Shown here: piece after piece, positions 54,062 through 62,734 of the stretch | How positions within the stretch are numbered: position 1 is the stretch's first letter | How the letters are laid out: each line of letters begins with the position of its first letter | Assembly: GCA_000696115.1 (NCBI GenBank) | Contig: JJOH01000024.1 | Location: 1 to 64,000 of the forward strand | Direction: 5' to 3' | Length of the DNA: 64,000 bases | DNA from: Streptomyces olindensis | GTDB taxonomy: Bacteria; Actinomycetota; Actinomycetes; Streptomycetales; Streptomycetaceae | Notes under the pieces: generated by a model | Told to the model about the DNA's origin: nothing | The model's input: only the letters and a program-made list of their open reading frames with translations | The model's database searches: none | Made by a program: the position numbers and the translations under genes

Positions 54062-54411
54062 GGCGAGAGAAGGGAAGGGCTCGGTTCGTCCAGAGGGAGC
54101 AAGGGAACGAGTGGAGGTGCGCCGTTGCACACGGCTTCGTTTGCCGGCGCCGCCACCCAGCGGTCTGCAACTGAGGGACGTGTCTGCGCCACACCCACGG
54201 GGCGGGTAGCGGTCGAGGGCGACCGCCGCAGTACGCACCTCCGGATCCTTCAGCGTCCGCGAGCTCTTGGAAGCGGGGCAGCAGTGCGGTGACCCCGATC
54301 CAGGCGGCGCCGGCCAAGGAAAGCGCAGCTGCGGTCAGCCGCGCTTTCCGGGATCTGTGGCACGGTGCCGGAATCGAAGTCACCGGACTACGGTGTGTAC
54401 CTGTCCCTCCG
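54062..54411. other. Gene-free interval after the BY-kinase gene
   Basis: 350 bp to the stop of the LADTG gene (convergent). An ORF in antisense direction here contains a hydrophobic run (LTAAALSLAGAAWIGVTALL) but no ribosome site and a broken frame. No terminator hairpin of note was found. Confidence 0.4.
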
Positions 54412-55017
54412 TCAGGACCTGCGGTGACGGCGCATGGCGAGCACTGTGCCTCCACCGAGTGCGGCCAGCCCGGCCGCCGCACCTCCCATCATCATCAGCG
54501 TCTTGTCGTCGTCGCCCGTGTCCGCAAGCTGGCCATGGTGGCCGCGGTGGTCCCCTCTGCCGTCGTGGCCGTCGTGGCCGTCGTGGTCGTCGTGGTCGTC
54601 GCGGCCATCGTCGTCGGGACAGTCGACGCCGTTGGCGGGGGGCAGTACCTCGAGGGGCGCACGAAGGGTCAGATCGGGGTCGTGCGCGAACAGCTTGAAG
54701 GTGTGAAGGCCGGGCTTGGTGCACTCGGGGATGGTCACCGTGCCCTCGACAACTCCCTGTCTGTCGGCCTGGAACCGGCCGAGCACGACCTTCTTCGAGA
54801 ACAGCGCTGCCGTGACGGGGAACTGGTTGGGGGCGAAGCCGGTTCCTGTGAAGCTGACGTCTTCTCCGGCCTCCACCGTGTCCGGGGAGAGAGTCAGGCT
54901 CGGGCCAGGGGGCGGGTACTGGGCGTGGGCTGTGCCTGCGCCCACCAGCGGCGCGGCGATGACAGCAGCGGATGCCGCCGACGCCAGGGCAACCCGCCAC
55001 AGCGGTGAGGTTCTCAT
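54412..55017 (-). CDS. LADTG-anchored secreted protein with His/Asp repeats
   Basis: 201 residues. Signal peptide LASAASAAVIAAPLVGAGTAHA, cleaved before QYPPPG. A single Ig-like beta domain (PSLTLSPDTVEAGEDVSFTGTGFAPNQ.., VVEGTVTIP, HTFKLFAHDPDL) follows. Residues about 132-160 are DDDGRDDHDDHDGHDGHDG and HRGHHG, a metal-binding-looking linker of alternating acidic and His residues. A LADTG sorting motif, hydrophobic segment (MMMGGAAAGLAALGGGTVLA) and RRHRR tail end it. Sortase substrate; possible Zn, Ni or Cu binding at the wall (inference). Confidence 0.85.
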   Translation of the reverse strand: MRTSPLWRVALASAASAAVIAAPLVGAGTAHAQYPPPGPSLTLSPDTVEAGEDVSFTGTGFAPNQFPVTAALFSKKVVLGRFQADRQGVVEGTVTIPECTKPGLHTFKLFAHDPDLTLRAPLEVLPPANGVDCPDDDGRDDHDDHDGHDGHDGRGDHRGHHGQLADTGDDDKTLMMMGGAAAGLAALGGGTVLAMRRHRRS

Positions 55018-55289
55018 TTACTGCACCTTTCGGGAGTGAGGTCAGATGGGGTGACGCAACGTCGGCCTCGTATCAAGACCTGTATACATGGATAAATGGT
55101 GTATATCGATGCGTCACAGCTCGAGCTAGACCAGAAGTCACCGGATGGTGTGGCGCACGATGGTCCTTCTTGCGCATGCCTGTCGCCCTGACGACGGACC
55201 CGGCGACGGCCGAGTTGGTGCCTCCAGCAGCTTCGGGAGGACCCACCCGACGACCACGAACACGAAGGATGTCCCGGTGAGCGGGGCCA

Positions 55290-55670
55290 CGAGGCAGGGA
55301 CTGGAGGCTGAGATGGCGGTCCTGCGGGAGGAGCTGAAGAGGCGCGCACGGACGCTGGAGGCCGCCCGCTCCGGCTTATGAACGTGGTGGGCCGATGGCG
55401 AGGCCCGAGCCGCGCGAGCGGGGTGATGCGGCACTCGCCGAGCGGATCCGGGCCATTCACACCGAGCGGGACGGCACCTGGGGCCATCCCAGGGTCACCA
55501 CCGAACCGACTGCGGCGGCGCAGGCGCGTGACGACGACCGTGCTCGATCCGTCCGCCACGCCGGTGCCGGACCTGTTCGGGCGGGACTTCGCCGCCACAG
55601 CGCCGAACACGACGTACGTCGGCGGCATCACTTGTCTGCCGTGGGCGACGGCGCGTTCCCCGATCTGACC
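55290..55670 (+). pseudogene. IS3-family transposase remnant
   Basis: Fragments of the OrfB region: AERIRAIHTERDGTWGHPRVTTE in one frame, then VTTTVLDPSATPVPDLFGRDFAATAPNTTYVGGITCLPWA in another, corresponding to the HTH-to-DDE start (first Asp of D-I-T-Y-L-P is changed to GGITCLP). A preceding EMAVLREELKRRARTLEAARSGL may be the end of OrfA. Frames are broken, the catalytic rest is missing. Confidence 0.7.
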
Positions 55671-55934
55671 GAAAGCCACTCCCCTGCCGAGCAGGCCGTG
55701 GACGACAGGCCGGCGTTCGGCGATGGCGCGTTCGCTTGTCAGCACCTGTCGCTTCGCCGAGTTCGCCCAGCGGCCGCAGGGAGCCGCAGACGTCTCGTCG
55801 ACCGCGTCTGCGAGGCCTGCCGCAGGTGCGGCACTGGGGGCTCAGCCCACTCCCTCGCTTTCGGAATCCGCCGAGCGGCGAAACGCCCGGCTTGATGCCG
55901 CGCAATCGCCCTGACCTCGCGGTCGATAAGGCGG
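55671..55934. other. Gene-free stretch
   Basis: 264 bp between the IS3 remnant and the terminator of the second repeat-peptide gene. Nothing recognised; ORFs read as low-information Ala/Ser/Arg sequence. Confidence 0.35.
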
Positions 55935-55993
55935 AGCGCCTCTCCCTCGGCAGATGAGGAACTCACCTGGTCCGCATGCGAGGGAGAGGCGCT
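55935..55993 (-). terminator. Large hairpin after the second Asn/Thr-repeat peptide gene
   Basis: Perfect 15-bp arms agcgcctctccctcg (55935-55949) and cgagggagaggcgct (55979-55993), loop 29 bases. It lies 90 bp past the peptide stop. Its sequence and position match the hairpin after copy 1 (22542-22604), and the bases between hairpin and stop also share gggaatcgagaaa and gaccgatca blocks. Confidence 0.8.
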
Positions 55994-56083
55994 CTCGAGT
56001 CGGGCCACGATCCCCCTAGGGAATCGAGAAAGGCGCCTGACCGGCGAACTGGAATCGACCGATCACAACCCGGCCCAGAGGGA

Positions 56084-56293
56084 TCAAGGCGTGAGGTCGA
56101 TCACGATCGTGGTGGTGTTCGTGTTCGTGTTGTCGTTGTCGTTGAGGTTGGTGTTGGTGTTGGTGTTGGTGTTCTCCACGACGACGGGACCGTCGAAGTC
56201 CTCCTCGCCGGCGCTGGCAGCGGAGGCGGATCCGGCGAGGAGGGCCACTGCCGCGAGGGTCGCGGCAGCACCCCGCTTCATGCTCTTGCGCAT
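56084..56293 (-). CDS. Small secreted Asn/Thr/Asp-repeat peptide, copy 2
   Basis: 69 residues from the ATG at 56293, ribosome site GGAGATATCAA like copy 1. MRKSMKRGAAATLAAVALLAGSASAASA is a near copy of the first signal peptide. The mature part GEEDFDGPVVVENTNTNTNT, then NLNDNDNTNTNTTTIVIDLTP keeps the layout of copy 1 (charged start, PVV, polar Asn-Thr/Asp run, hydrophobic beta end). The Cys after the cleavage site of copy 1 is Gly here, so it is not a lipoprotein. About 33 kb from copy 1 and in the same orientation. Confidence 0.85.
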   Translation of the reverse strand: MRKSMKRGAAATLAAVALLAGSASAASAGEEDFDGPVVVENTNTNTNTNLNDNDNTNTNTTTIVIDLTP

Positions 56294-56879
56294 TTGATAT
56301 CTCCGTTCTGTCCCTTCCCCGTTGGAAGGAACAGAACTGATGTTGCCCCACCACCCAAGCAGGCACCACTTGGAAGGTTCCCATCTCCGGAACTTCATCC
56401 GCTTGGCCCCAAAGGGCGAGCAATAAGAAATACAGAATTCCCAGGTCACGGTACACCTGTCACCCAATGGAGTAATGACACACCGTCTGAGCAACAGAGT
56501 GCAATCACCTCGCGGACCTTGCGAGAACCGGGACTGTCGGCGCAGACGCCGGGCGACCGCGGTGGTGTCCCTCTTCACCCGGAATCATGTAGTCGTCGTC
56601 CGTCATCGGGAGTTCTCCCGCAGCACTGCCGCCGACTTTCGCGCTGTACGCGTGTCGCGAACACCCCAGATCCACGCCCGCACGTCCGGGCACTTCCCAA
56701 ATTGCCTCGTACGTACGGCTGTTGTCAGGGCTGACGCTGCGCATCGCTGCACAGCCGTATCACCCAGTGCGGACAGGGCAGAGCCTGCTCCAGAAGCAAC
56801 CGGCGCCGCTGCTGTGCATCGTTCTCTATGGAGCGGTAATTCGACGCCCCGTGGGCGAAAGAGAATTCCGCGTGCTTGT

Positions 56880-57393
56880 CTGCCCAGCTGGCGCCGATCT
56901 GTCCCAGCTCGCTGCCGGGTTCGGCTAGGCACCACCACCGCCTACCGGTACGTCGCCGAGGCCGTCGACGTCCCGGCCTCCTTCGCCCCGACGCTCACCG
57001 AGGCGGTGAAGGTCGCCTCCACCAGGCGTTCGTGATCCTGGACGGCACGCTGTTGCCGATCGAAAGGATCGCCGCCGACCGACCTTTCCACTCCGAGACA
57101 CACAAGAAGCACGGCATGGACGTGCAAGTGATCGCCGACCCGCAAGGAGCGACTGCTATGGGCATCTCCCGCGCTGCCCGGAGCAGTGCGAGTCCTACTG
57201 GGAGCGATGGGAGACGCTGTCCGCTGGTCAGCAGGCCGCCAACCGCTCCCACGCGAAGATCCGTGCGCTCGTCGAGCAGGCCATGGCCACCCTGAGGGCC
57301 TGGCGGCTTCTGCGCGAGCTGTGATGCTCCACCACCCACATCACCCGCCTGGTTCAGGCCGTCCTCACCCTGCACCTGGTCTGCTCAAACTGA
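56880..57393 (+). pseudogene. IS5-family transposase remnant
   Basis: LAAGFG then TTTAYRYVAEAVDVPASFAPTLTEAVKVAS, VILDGTLLPIERIAADRPFHSETHKKHGMDVQVIADPQGA (first Asp of the DDE triad in VILDGTLL) and, after a frameshift near 57170, WETLSAGQQAANRSHAKIRALVEQAMATLRAWRLLREL, interrupted by a TGA at about 57322, then LVQAVLTLHLVCSN. This is the order of an IS5 (IS1031-like) transposase. Middle and start are missing or out of frame: dead. Confidence 0.82.
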
Positions 57394-57530
57394 GGTTGGA
57401 AAACGCTCAGGACCTGATGAGTTCGCCGGCGGCATGCCCCACAAGGTCGGCCGCCGTCCACCCAGACCTCAAGGGTCGCGGAATGGACGGCGGCCGTGTC
57501 CGTCAGTCAGGTGCCGACTGGGGAGTACCG

Positions 57531-57875
57531 TCAGGAGGAGCAGATCGTCGCGCTCTCACCGCCGGTCTGCAGCGTGGCACAGACCTCCTCGACTCTGGGC
57601 ACGGTGACGGTGACGCTCTCCTGAACACCGGCCTGAACGGTCTTCTGGACGTTCGCAAGCTCGGTGTCGCCCGCCGTGAGTCTCATGCCGACGGTCCGCG
57701 TCTGGTCGCATGTAACGCTGACGCTGACCGTACTGGTCACGTTGTTGCTGGCCTTCTGGAGGCCGAGGGAGCAGGGGAAGTTCTGCTGTGGAGCGGCCTG
57801 CGCGGGCGCGGCAGCGAAAAGCGGCGCGGAAGCCAGCAGCACAGTGGCCGCCGAACGGAGCATGTGATGATGCAT
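57531..57875 (-). CDS. Small secreted Cys-containing protein
   Basis: 114 residues from ATG 57875, with GGAGG four bases upstream. Signal peptide LRSAATVLLASAPLFAAAPAQA, cleaved before APQQNF. The mature 85 residues are beta-rich (NNVTSTVSVSVTCDQTRTVGMRL, ESVTVTVPRVEEVCATL) with four Cys at evenly spaced sites, enough for two disulfides, and end ATICSS. No family recognised; it looks like a small Ig-like or inhibitor-type fold. Lone gene with no clear partner. Confidence 0.75.
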   Translation of the reverse strand: MHHHMLRSAATVLLASAPLFAAAPAQAAPQQNFPCSLGLQKASNNVTSTVSVSVTCDQTRTVGMRLTAGDTELANVQKTVQAGVQESVTVTVPRVEEVCATLQTGGESATICSS

Positions 57876-58439
57876 CGGTCCTCCAGATGTCAATCGAGCT
57901 GATCGCCCCATAGGCGGTCAGCACTCTCGATCGCAGCGCATAAATGTCCCTTTAGCGCCGTTCGGTGAGATGTGATCACGGGCGCGTGAGCCCGGCAATC
58001 CGCCACGCCCAGCTGATCACTCGCTCCCCCACAGGAGTGAAGAAGAGGCTGAGGGGTCCTTGCACTATGAGCGTCCGATCAGGTCGCCGAAGGGCAGTCG
58101 GCGATGCTGCTGGTCGCCGTCGGTTGGGCGAGGGCCGGAGTGCGCGTCAGGTCACCGCTCGGGGTGCCGGACGCCGTCCCGGAAATTCCCGCGCCCCTCA
58201 CCGGCGCACCGCTCCCGGGCCGACGGACCTTCGCATGCCGACCGGCCGAGCACGGGCCTGGCTGTGAGTGACGGTCATGTCGTCGGATGCCCCGCCCCAG
58301 GGTTCGACCATACGCGGTAATCAGCTCCAATCAGGAGTGAAAGGTGCTAACAGGGCATTTCGACGATGAAGCGCCCGGCCATCCTCGGATCAGCAGCAGC
58401 GAACACCGTCACGGGTCCGCCCGAGGAAGGCTCTTCAGG
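57876..58439. other. Gene-free interval before the subtilase
   Basis: 564 bp between two divergent genes. It must contain their promoters. AT-richer around 57920-57980 (cgcataaatgtccctttagc). No coding sequence with ribosome site was found; no inverted repeat of note. Confidence 0.4.
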
Positions 58440-59648
58440 ATGCGAGAAATGTTCACCGCCCGGCGGCGGATCGCCGCGGCGATCGCCGCGGCGGCCGCGG
58501 CCGCCGTCATCGGGTGCGGTACCGCCCTGCCCGCCGAGGCCGCCCCGGCCGCCGGAGAAGTGCTCCATGAGGATTCCGCCAACGCCATCGCCGAAAGCTA
58601 CATCGTCACACTGAAGGAGTCCGCCGGGTTCAGGGCGGACTCGGAGGAAGGCAACCAGTTGGCGACCAAGTACGGCGCCACGGTGGAGACGGCCTACAAC
58701 TCCGTGCTGAACGGCTACGCCGTCCGTGTGGGCGCCTCCGGAGCGAGGAGTTTCGCGTCCGACCCGGCCGTCGCGTCCGTCGAGCAGAACCAGAAGGTCC
58801 ACTACGACGGGACCCAGTACTACCCGCCGTGGGGACTGGACCGGATCGACCAGGCCCGCCTTCCGCTCAGCCGGACGTACACCTATCCGAACACTGCGGG
58901 CAATGCCGCGACCGTCTACGTGCTCGACACGGGTGTGCGCATCACTCACCAGCAGATCGCCGGCCGTGCCTCGTACGGGTATGACGCCATCGACGGTGAC
59001 ACCATCGCATCCGACGGCAACGGTCACGGAACGCACGTCGCCACCATCGTCGCAGGCAGGACGTACGGCGTGGCGAAGCTCGCCAGGATCGTTGCGGTAC
59101 GGGTGCTCGACAACGACGGGTACGGCAGCGTTGCCGGCGTCATCGCGGGTGTCGACTGGGTCACTTCGCACCGCAACCGGCCGGCGGTCGCCAACATGTC
59201 ACTGGGCGGGAGCGCCAGCACGGCGCTGGACACCGCGGTGCGCAACTCCATCGCCTCCGGTATCACCTATGCGGTCGCCGCAGGCAACGCGAACGCCGAT
59301 GCCGCCAACTTCTCACCAGCCCGAGTGAGTTCTGCCCTCACCGTGGGAGCCAGCACCATCACCGACTACAGGGCAGATTTCTCCAACTACGGTTCCGCGC
59401 TCGATATGTTCGCCCCCGGGGTGTCGATCCCCGGTGGCTGGCACACCAGTGACACGGCGAGGGCCACTCTCTCCGGCACCTCGATGGCGACCCCCCACGT
59501 CGCAGGGGCGGCGGCCGTGTATCTCACCTCCCGCCCCACCGCCAGCCCGGCGACCGTGCACAGCGCTCTGGTCAGCGGAGCAACGACCGGAGTCCTTCGG
59601 AACATCGGGCCCGGCTCACCCAACAGGCTCCTCAGACTCGTTCCCTAG
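58440..59648 (+). CDS. Secreted subtilisin-like serine protease (S8, with I9 prodomain)
   Basis: 402 residues from ATG 58440 (GAGGAAGG upstream). Signal peptide (RRRIAAAIAAAAAAAVIGCGTALPAEA), I9 propeptide (SYIVTLKESAGFRADSEEGNQLATKYGATV.., about 53-118), then the S8 domain with Asp163 (VLDTGV), His196 (GNGHGTHVA), oxyanion Asn283 (AAGNANAD) and Ser348 (GTSMATPHVAGA). ARLPLSRTYTY is the typical actinomycete start of the mature protease. A secreted, self-activating protease; no inhibitor gene adjacent. Confidence 0.95.
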   Translation: MREMFTARRRIAAAIAAAAAAAVIGCGTALPAEAAPAAGEVLHEDSANAIAESYIVTLKESAGFRADSEEGNQLATKYGATVETAYNSVLNGYAVRVGASGARSFASDPAVASVEQNQKVHYDGTQYYPPWGLDRIDQARLPLSRTYTYPNTAGNAATVYVLDTGVRITHQQIAGRASYGYDAIDGDTIASDGNGHGTHVATIVAGRTYGVAKLARIVAVRVLDNDGYGSVAGVIAGVDWVTSHRNRPAVANMSLGGSASTALDTAVRNSIASGITYAVAAGNANADAANFSPARVSSALTVGASTITDYRADFSNYGSALDMFAPGVSIPGGWHTSDTARATLSGTSMATPHVAGAAAVYLTSRPTASPATVHSALVSGATTGVLRNIGPGSPNRLLRLVP

Positions 59649-59683
59649 GGGACCAGTTCCAGGAGTGTCCTGCGGAGAACCGA

Positions 59684-61243
59684 TCATCTGGTCCCGTACG
59701 CCCGGTCCGCCGTCCTGATCGCCTCCGTGAGGTCGTGCAGTTGCTCGTCCGCGCGGTCCCTCGCCACATCCTCAGCGCGCTCGGCGAGTTGCTCCAGCGA
59801 TGGTCGGCCGGGGAGTTGCGGCCGACGGGTGTCACCGTGGCGGAGGGCGTCGGCGAAGTACGCGGCGATCGCCGCGACTTGGAGGCTCTCGGGTGAGGCC
59901 CAGACGTCATCGTGGAGGGCCCGGGCCTCCAGGTCGCCTGACTCCTCGTGCGGGGTCCGGGTGTCCGGGTCGAGCCAGCGGACGGTCGCCGTGGCGAGGT
60001 GCCCCGAGGCGGCGGGCCGGGTGCGGACCGCGTAGAGGGCGGTGACCGTGTGGCCGGGGCCGACCTCACCGCCGTCGACGCCGTCGTCGCGGAAGTCGTC
60101 GTCGGCGACCCGGCGGTTGTCATAGCCGACCAGGCGGTACTCGGCGACCGTCTGGGGGTCGAAGGCGACCTGGGCCTTGGCGTCGCGGGCGGCGAGGTCG
60201 ATGTTGCGCGGCAGCTGCTCGCAGAAGACCTCGCGGGCGTCGTCGGTGTCCGACACGTAGACCGTGTGGCCGTCGCCGCGGTCGGCGAGGCGTTCCATGA
60301 TGGCGTCGCCGTAGTCGCTGCCGACGCCGACGCCGAAGAGGGTGATTCCGTGCTCACGGCGGGCGTCCGCCACGCGTTCGAGGATGGAGTCCGGATCGGT
60401 GTCGCCGGTGTTGGCGAGGGCGTCGGAGACCAGGACGACCCGGTTGGTGGCACCCTCGCGGTGGCCCTCGACGGCGGTGGCGTAGCCGGTCTCGACGCCC
60501 GCCCCGAGGTTGGTGGAGGACTGGGTGTCCAGCTCGGAGATGGTGTCGTGGACCTTGTCCCGGTTGCCGTCGAGGCGGGTCATGGGCAGGACGGTCTCGG
60601 CCTCGTCGCTGAAGGTGACGATCGCGACCGAGTCGTCGTCCCGGAGCCGGTCCGTCATCACGGCGAGGGACTTCTGGGCGAGGTCCAGGCGGCCCGGTTC
60701 GGCCATGGAGCCCGAGACGTCGATGACGAAGGTGAGGGCAGCGGGCAGGCGTTCGCCGGTCCGCCCGTCGGTGCGGGTGGCCAGACCCACGCGGACCAGG
60801 GACCAGTCCTCCTGATCGGTGCGGGCGCCGTCGACGGTGACCGAGAAGCCGTCGCCGTCGGGGCGTTCGTAGTCCTGGCGGAAGCTGTTGACGAACTCCT
60901 CGGGGCGGACCGTCGACGGGTCGGGCAGCCGCCCTCCGGCGAGGGTGCGGCGGGCGTAGGCATAGGAGGCGGTGTCCACGTCCAGGGCGAAGGTGGAGAG
61001 GTGGTCCTCTGCCGGCTGCCGTGAAGAGTGCTCGTGGTCGCGGTCCAGGTCCTCGGGCTGTGCCGGGGCCGGGAAGCCGGAGTTGTGGCCGCTACTGTCC
61101 GAGGCGCTGGAACCCTCGCCCGCGCCGCCGTCGCCGCAGCCGGTGAGCAGCAGGCCGCCCACCGCCGTGAGCGCCAGCAGTGCGCCACTCAGCTTCCGTG
61201 TCCGGAACCGCTGGTGCCGCCCGTACTCCTCGTGCCGGTCCAT
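59684..61243 (-). CDS. von Willebrand factor A lipoprotein (YfbK-like)
   Basis: 519 residues from ATG 61243. Lipoprotein signal LSGALLALTAVGGLLLTGC. A VWA N-terminal part (AEDHLSTFALDVDTASYAYARRTLAGGRLPDPSTVRPEEFVN) and a vWA domain with MIDAS DVSGSM (FVIDVSGSMAEPGRLDLAQKSL), SSTNLGAG and LVSDALANTG, then DUF3520-like FCEQLPRNIDLAARDAKAQVAFDPQTVAEYRLVGYDNR. It should sit on the outer face of the membrane and bind partner proteins through Mg. Converges with the subtilase gene (35-bp gap). Confidence 0.92.
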   Translation of the reverse strand: MDRHEEYGRHQRFRTRKLSGALLALTAVGGLLLTGCGDGGAGEGSSASDSSGHNSGFPAPAQPEDLDRDHEHSSRQPAEDHLSTFALDVDTASYAYARRTLAGGRLPDPSTVRPEEFVNSFRQDYERPDGDGFSVTVDGARTDQEDWSLVRVGLATRTDGRTGERLPAALTFVIDVSGSMAEPGRLDLAQKSLAVMTDRLRDDDSVAIVTFSDEAETVLPMTRLDGNRDKVHDTISELDTQSSTNLGAGVETGYATAVEGHREGATNRVVLVSDALANTGDTDPDSILERVADARREHGITLFGVGVGSDYGDAIMERLADRGDGHTVYVSDTDDAREVFCEQLPRNIDLAARDAKAQVAFDPQTVAEYRLVGYDNRRVADDDFRDDGVDGGEVGPGHTVTALYAVRTRPAASGHLATATVRWLDPDTRTPHEESGDLEARALHDDVWASPESLQVAAIAAYFADALRHGDTRRPQLPGRPSLEQLAERAEDVARDRADEQLHDLTEAIRTADRAYGTR

Positions 61244-61449
61244 CGTCCGTGCCCCCTCGGTCCGTTGACGTCGGCTTCTTCCGACTGTGACGGCGCAGGG
61301 GGCCGGAACGTGCGGTACGGATAGTTGCAGAAGCGTCTCGAAGCGGCTACGGAGGCGGCCCGTCGAGACCGGTGGGTGACCCTCCGGAAGCGACGGTGCT
61401 GTCCAGCGCCGGTGAGCCGGGTCTGCGTCGACCGGCTCCTGAACCGCCC

Positions 61450-61812
61450 TCGTGCACCTCACCTCCGGTAAGAGCAAGCAGAACGCCGTCAAGTCCATGG
61501 TGGTCACGGACGGGGACGGCCGGGTGCTGTTCTGCAGCCCGACCAGGCCCGGAAGCCGCGAGGGCATCACCGCCGTGGAGATCCTCGCCGATGCCGGCTG
61601 TCAGGGCCTGGGCGCGCAGACCGGCAGCGCCAGCGCAAGGCACACTCATCACGCCGTATCCGGGTCGAACACGGCAACGCCCATCTGAAGAACTGGCGGG
61701 CGCCGACCCGCCGCCTCGGCCGCCGCGAGCACATGAGTCACACCGTGCAGGCCGTCGCCGGTTTGCTGTCCCATCAGCAGACCGCGGACCTGACGTCGGC
61801 GCGGCGGAGGTG
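61450..61812 (+). pseudogene. IS5-type transposase remnant with internal deletion
   Basis: HLTSGKSKQNAVKSMVVTDGDGRVLFCSPTRPGS is followed directly by AVEILADAGCQGLGAQTG, while the intact family has roughly 20 more residues between them; after another shift the C-terminal RKAHSSRRIRVEHGNAHLKNW, LGRREHMSHTVQAVAGLLSHQQTADLTSAR ends it. A truncated copy next to the ABC transporter genes. Confidence 0.75.
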
Positions 61813-61867
61813 AACACCGAGTCCCGCCGCCATCCTCGACGCCTCACCGTTACCGTGCACGAGCTCG

Positions 61868-62734
61868 TTAGGACACCACGTCCTTGCGGGCGAAACCGCG
61901 GAAGGCCAGGGCGAACAGCACGAGCGCGTACGTTACGGAAATCGACGTGCCCTGGATCATTTCCGTCCACTGCAACTGCGGCTGGACGGCGTCGAGCCAG
62001 GCGTACTGCCAGTGCGCGGGCAGGAAGTGGCGCCAGTCGCCGAGGGCCGTCACCTCGTCCAGGACGCTGCCGATGATGGTGAGGAACACCGCGCCGCCGA
62101 CCGCGCCGAGGGGTGCGTCCGTCCGGGTCGACAGCCAGAACGCCAGGGCGGCGGTGACCAGTTGGGACACCATGATGTACACGACGACGATCAGCAGGCG
62201 CTGGGCCGCCGTGCCGGTGGGGAGGGTGCCGCCGGTGGGCAGCTGGAGCGGGCCCCAGCCGTAGGCGGCCGTGCCGACGATGAGCGCGACGACCGGGAGC
62301 AGGACCAGCGCGGCCAGGCTGAGCGTGAGTCCGACGACGAGCTTGGACCACAGCAGCCTGGCCCGGGGCACGGGTGCCGCGAGCAGGTATCGCAGGGAGG
62401 ACCAGCTCGCCTCGGAGGCGACCGTGTCCCCGCAGAACAGCGCCACGGGGATGACGAGCAGGAAGCCGGCGGAGGCGAAGAGGTTGACGGCGGCGAAGTT
62501 GGCTCCGGACGCGGTCGCCGTGTCCATGAGGTTCACCCGCTGGTTGCCGCCGCCCGGCTCGCCGCCGACCTGGAAGGCGATGAGCAGGATGAGCGGCAGG
62601 GCGAACAGAACGCCGCCCATGACCTGGGTGCGGCGCCGCTTCAGTTGCCGGACCAGCTCGACGCGGAAGGGCAGGGTGCGGCCCGCGCGGTAGCCGTCGG
62701 CGACCTCGACGGGCGGCTCGACGAGCTTGCTCAT
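61868..62734 (-). CDS. ABC transporter permease (ABC-2 type)
   Basis: 288 residues from ATG 62734, overlapping the ATPase stop (ATGA). Six hydrophobic segments: VMGGVLFALPLILLIAFQVGG, LFASAGFLLVIPVALFCGD, LSLAALVLLPVVALIVG, LLIVVVYIMVSQLVTAALAFW, LGAVGGAVFLTIIGSVLDEV, VTYALVLFALAFRGF. ASEASWSSLRYLLAAPVPRARLLWSKL is the cytosolic loop of ABC-2 permeases. Probably exports a peptide, lipid or drug-like substrate with the fused ATPase. Confidence 0.9.
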   Translation of the reverse strand: MSKLVEPPVEVADGYRAGRTLPFRVELVRQLKRRRTQVMGGVLFALPLILLIAFQVGGEPGGGNQRVNLMDTATASGANFAAVNLFASAGFLLVIPVALFCGDTVASEASWSSLRYLLAAPVPRARLLWSKLVVGLTLSLAALVLLPVVALIVGTAAYGWGPLQLPTGGTLPTGTAAQRLLIVVVYIMVSQLVTAALAFWLSTRTDAPLGAVGGAVFLTIIGSVLDEVTALGDWRHFLPAHWQYAWLDAVQPQLQWTEMIQGTSISVTYALVLFALAFRGFARKDVVS

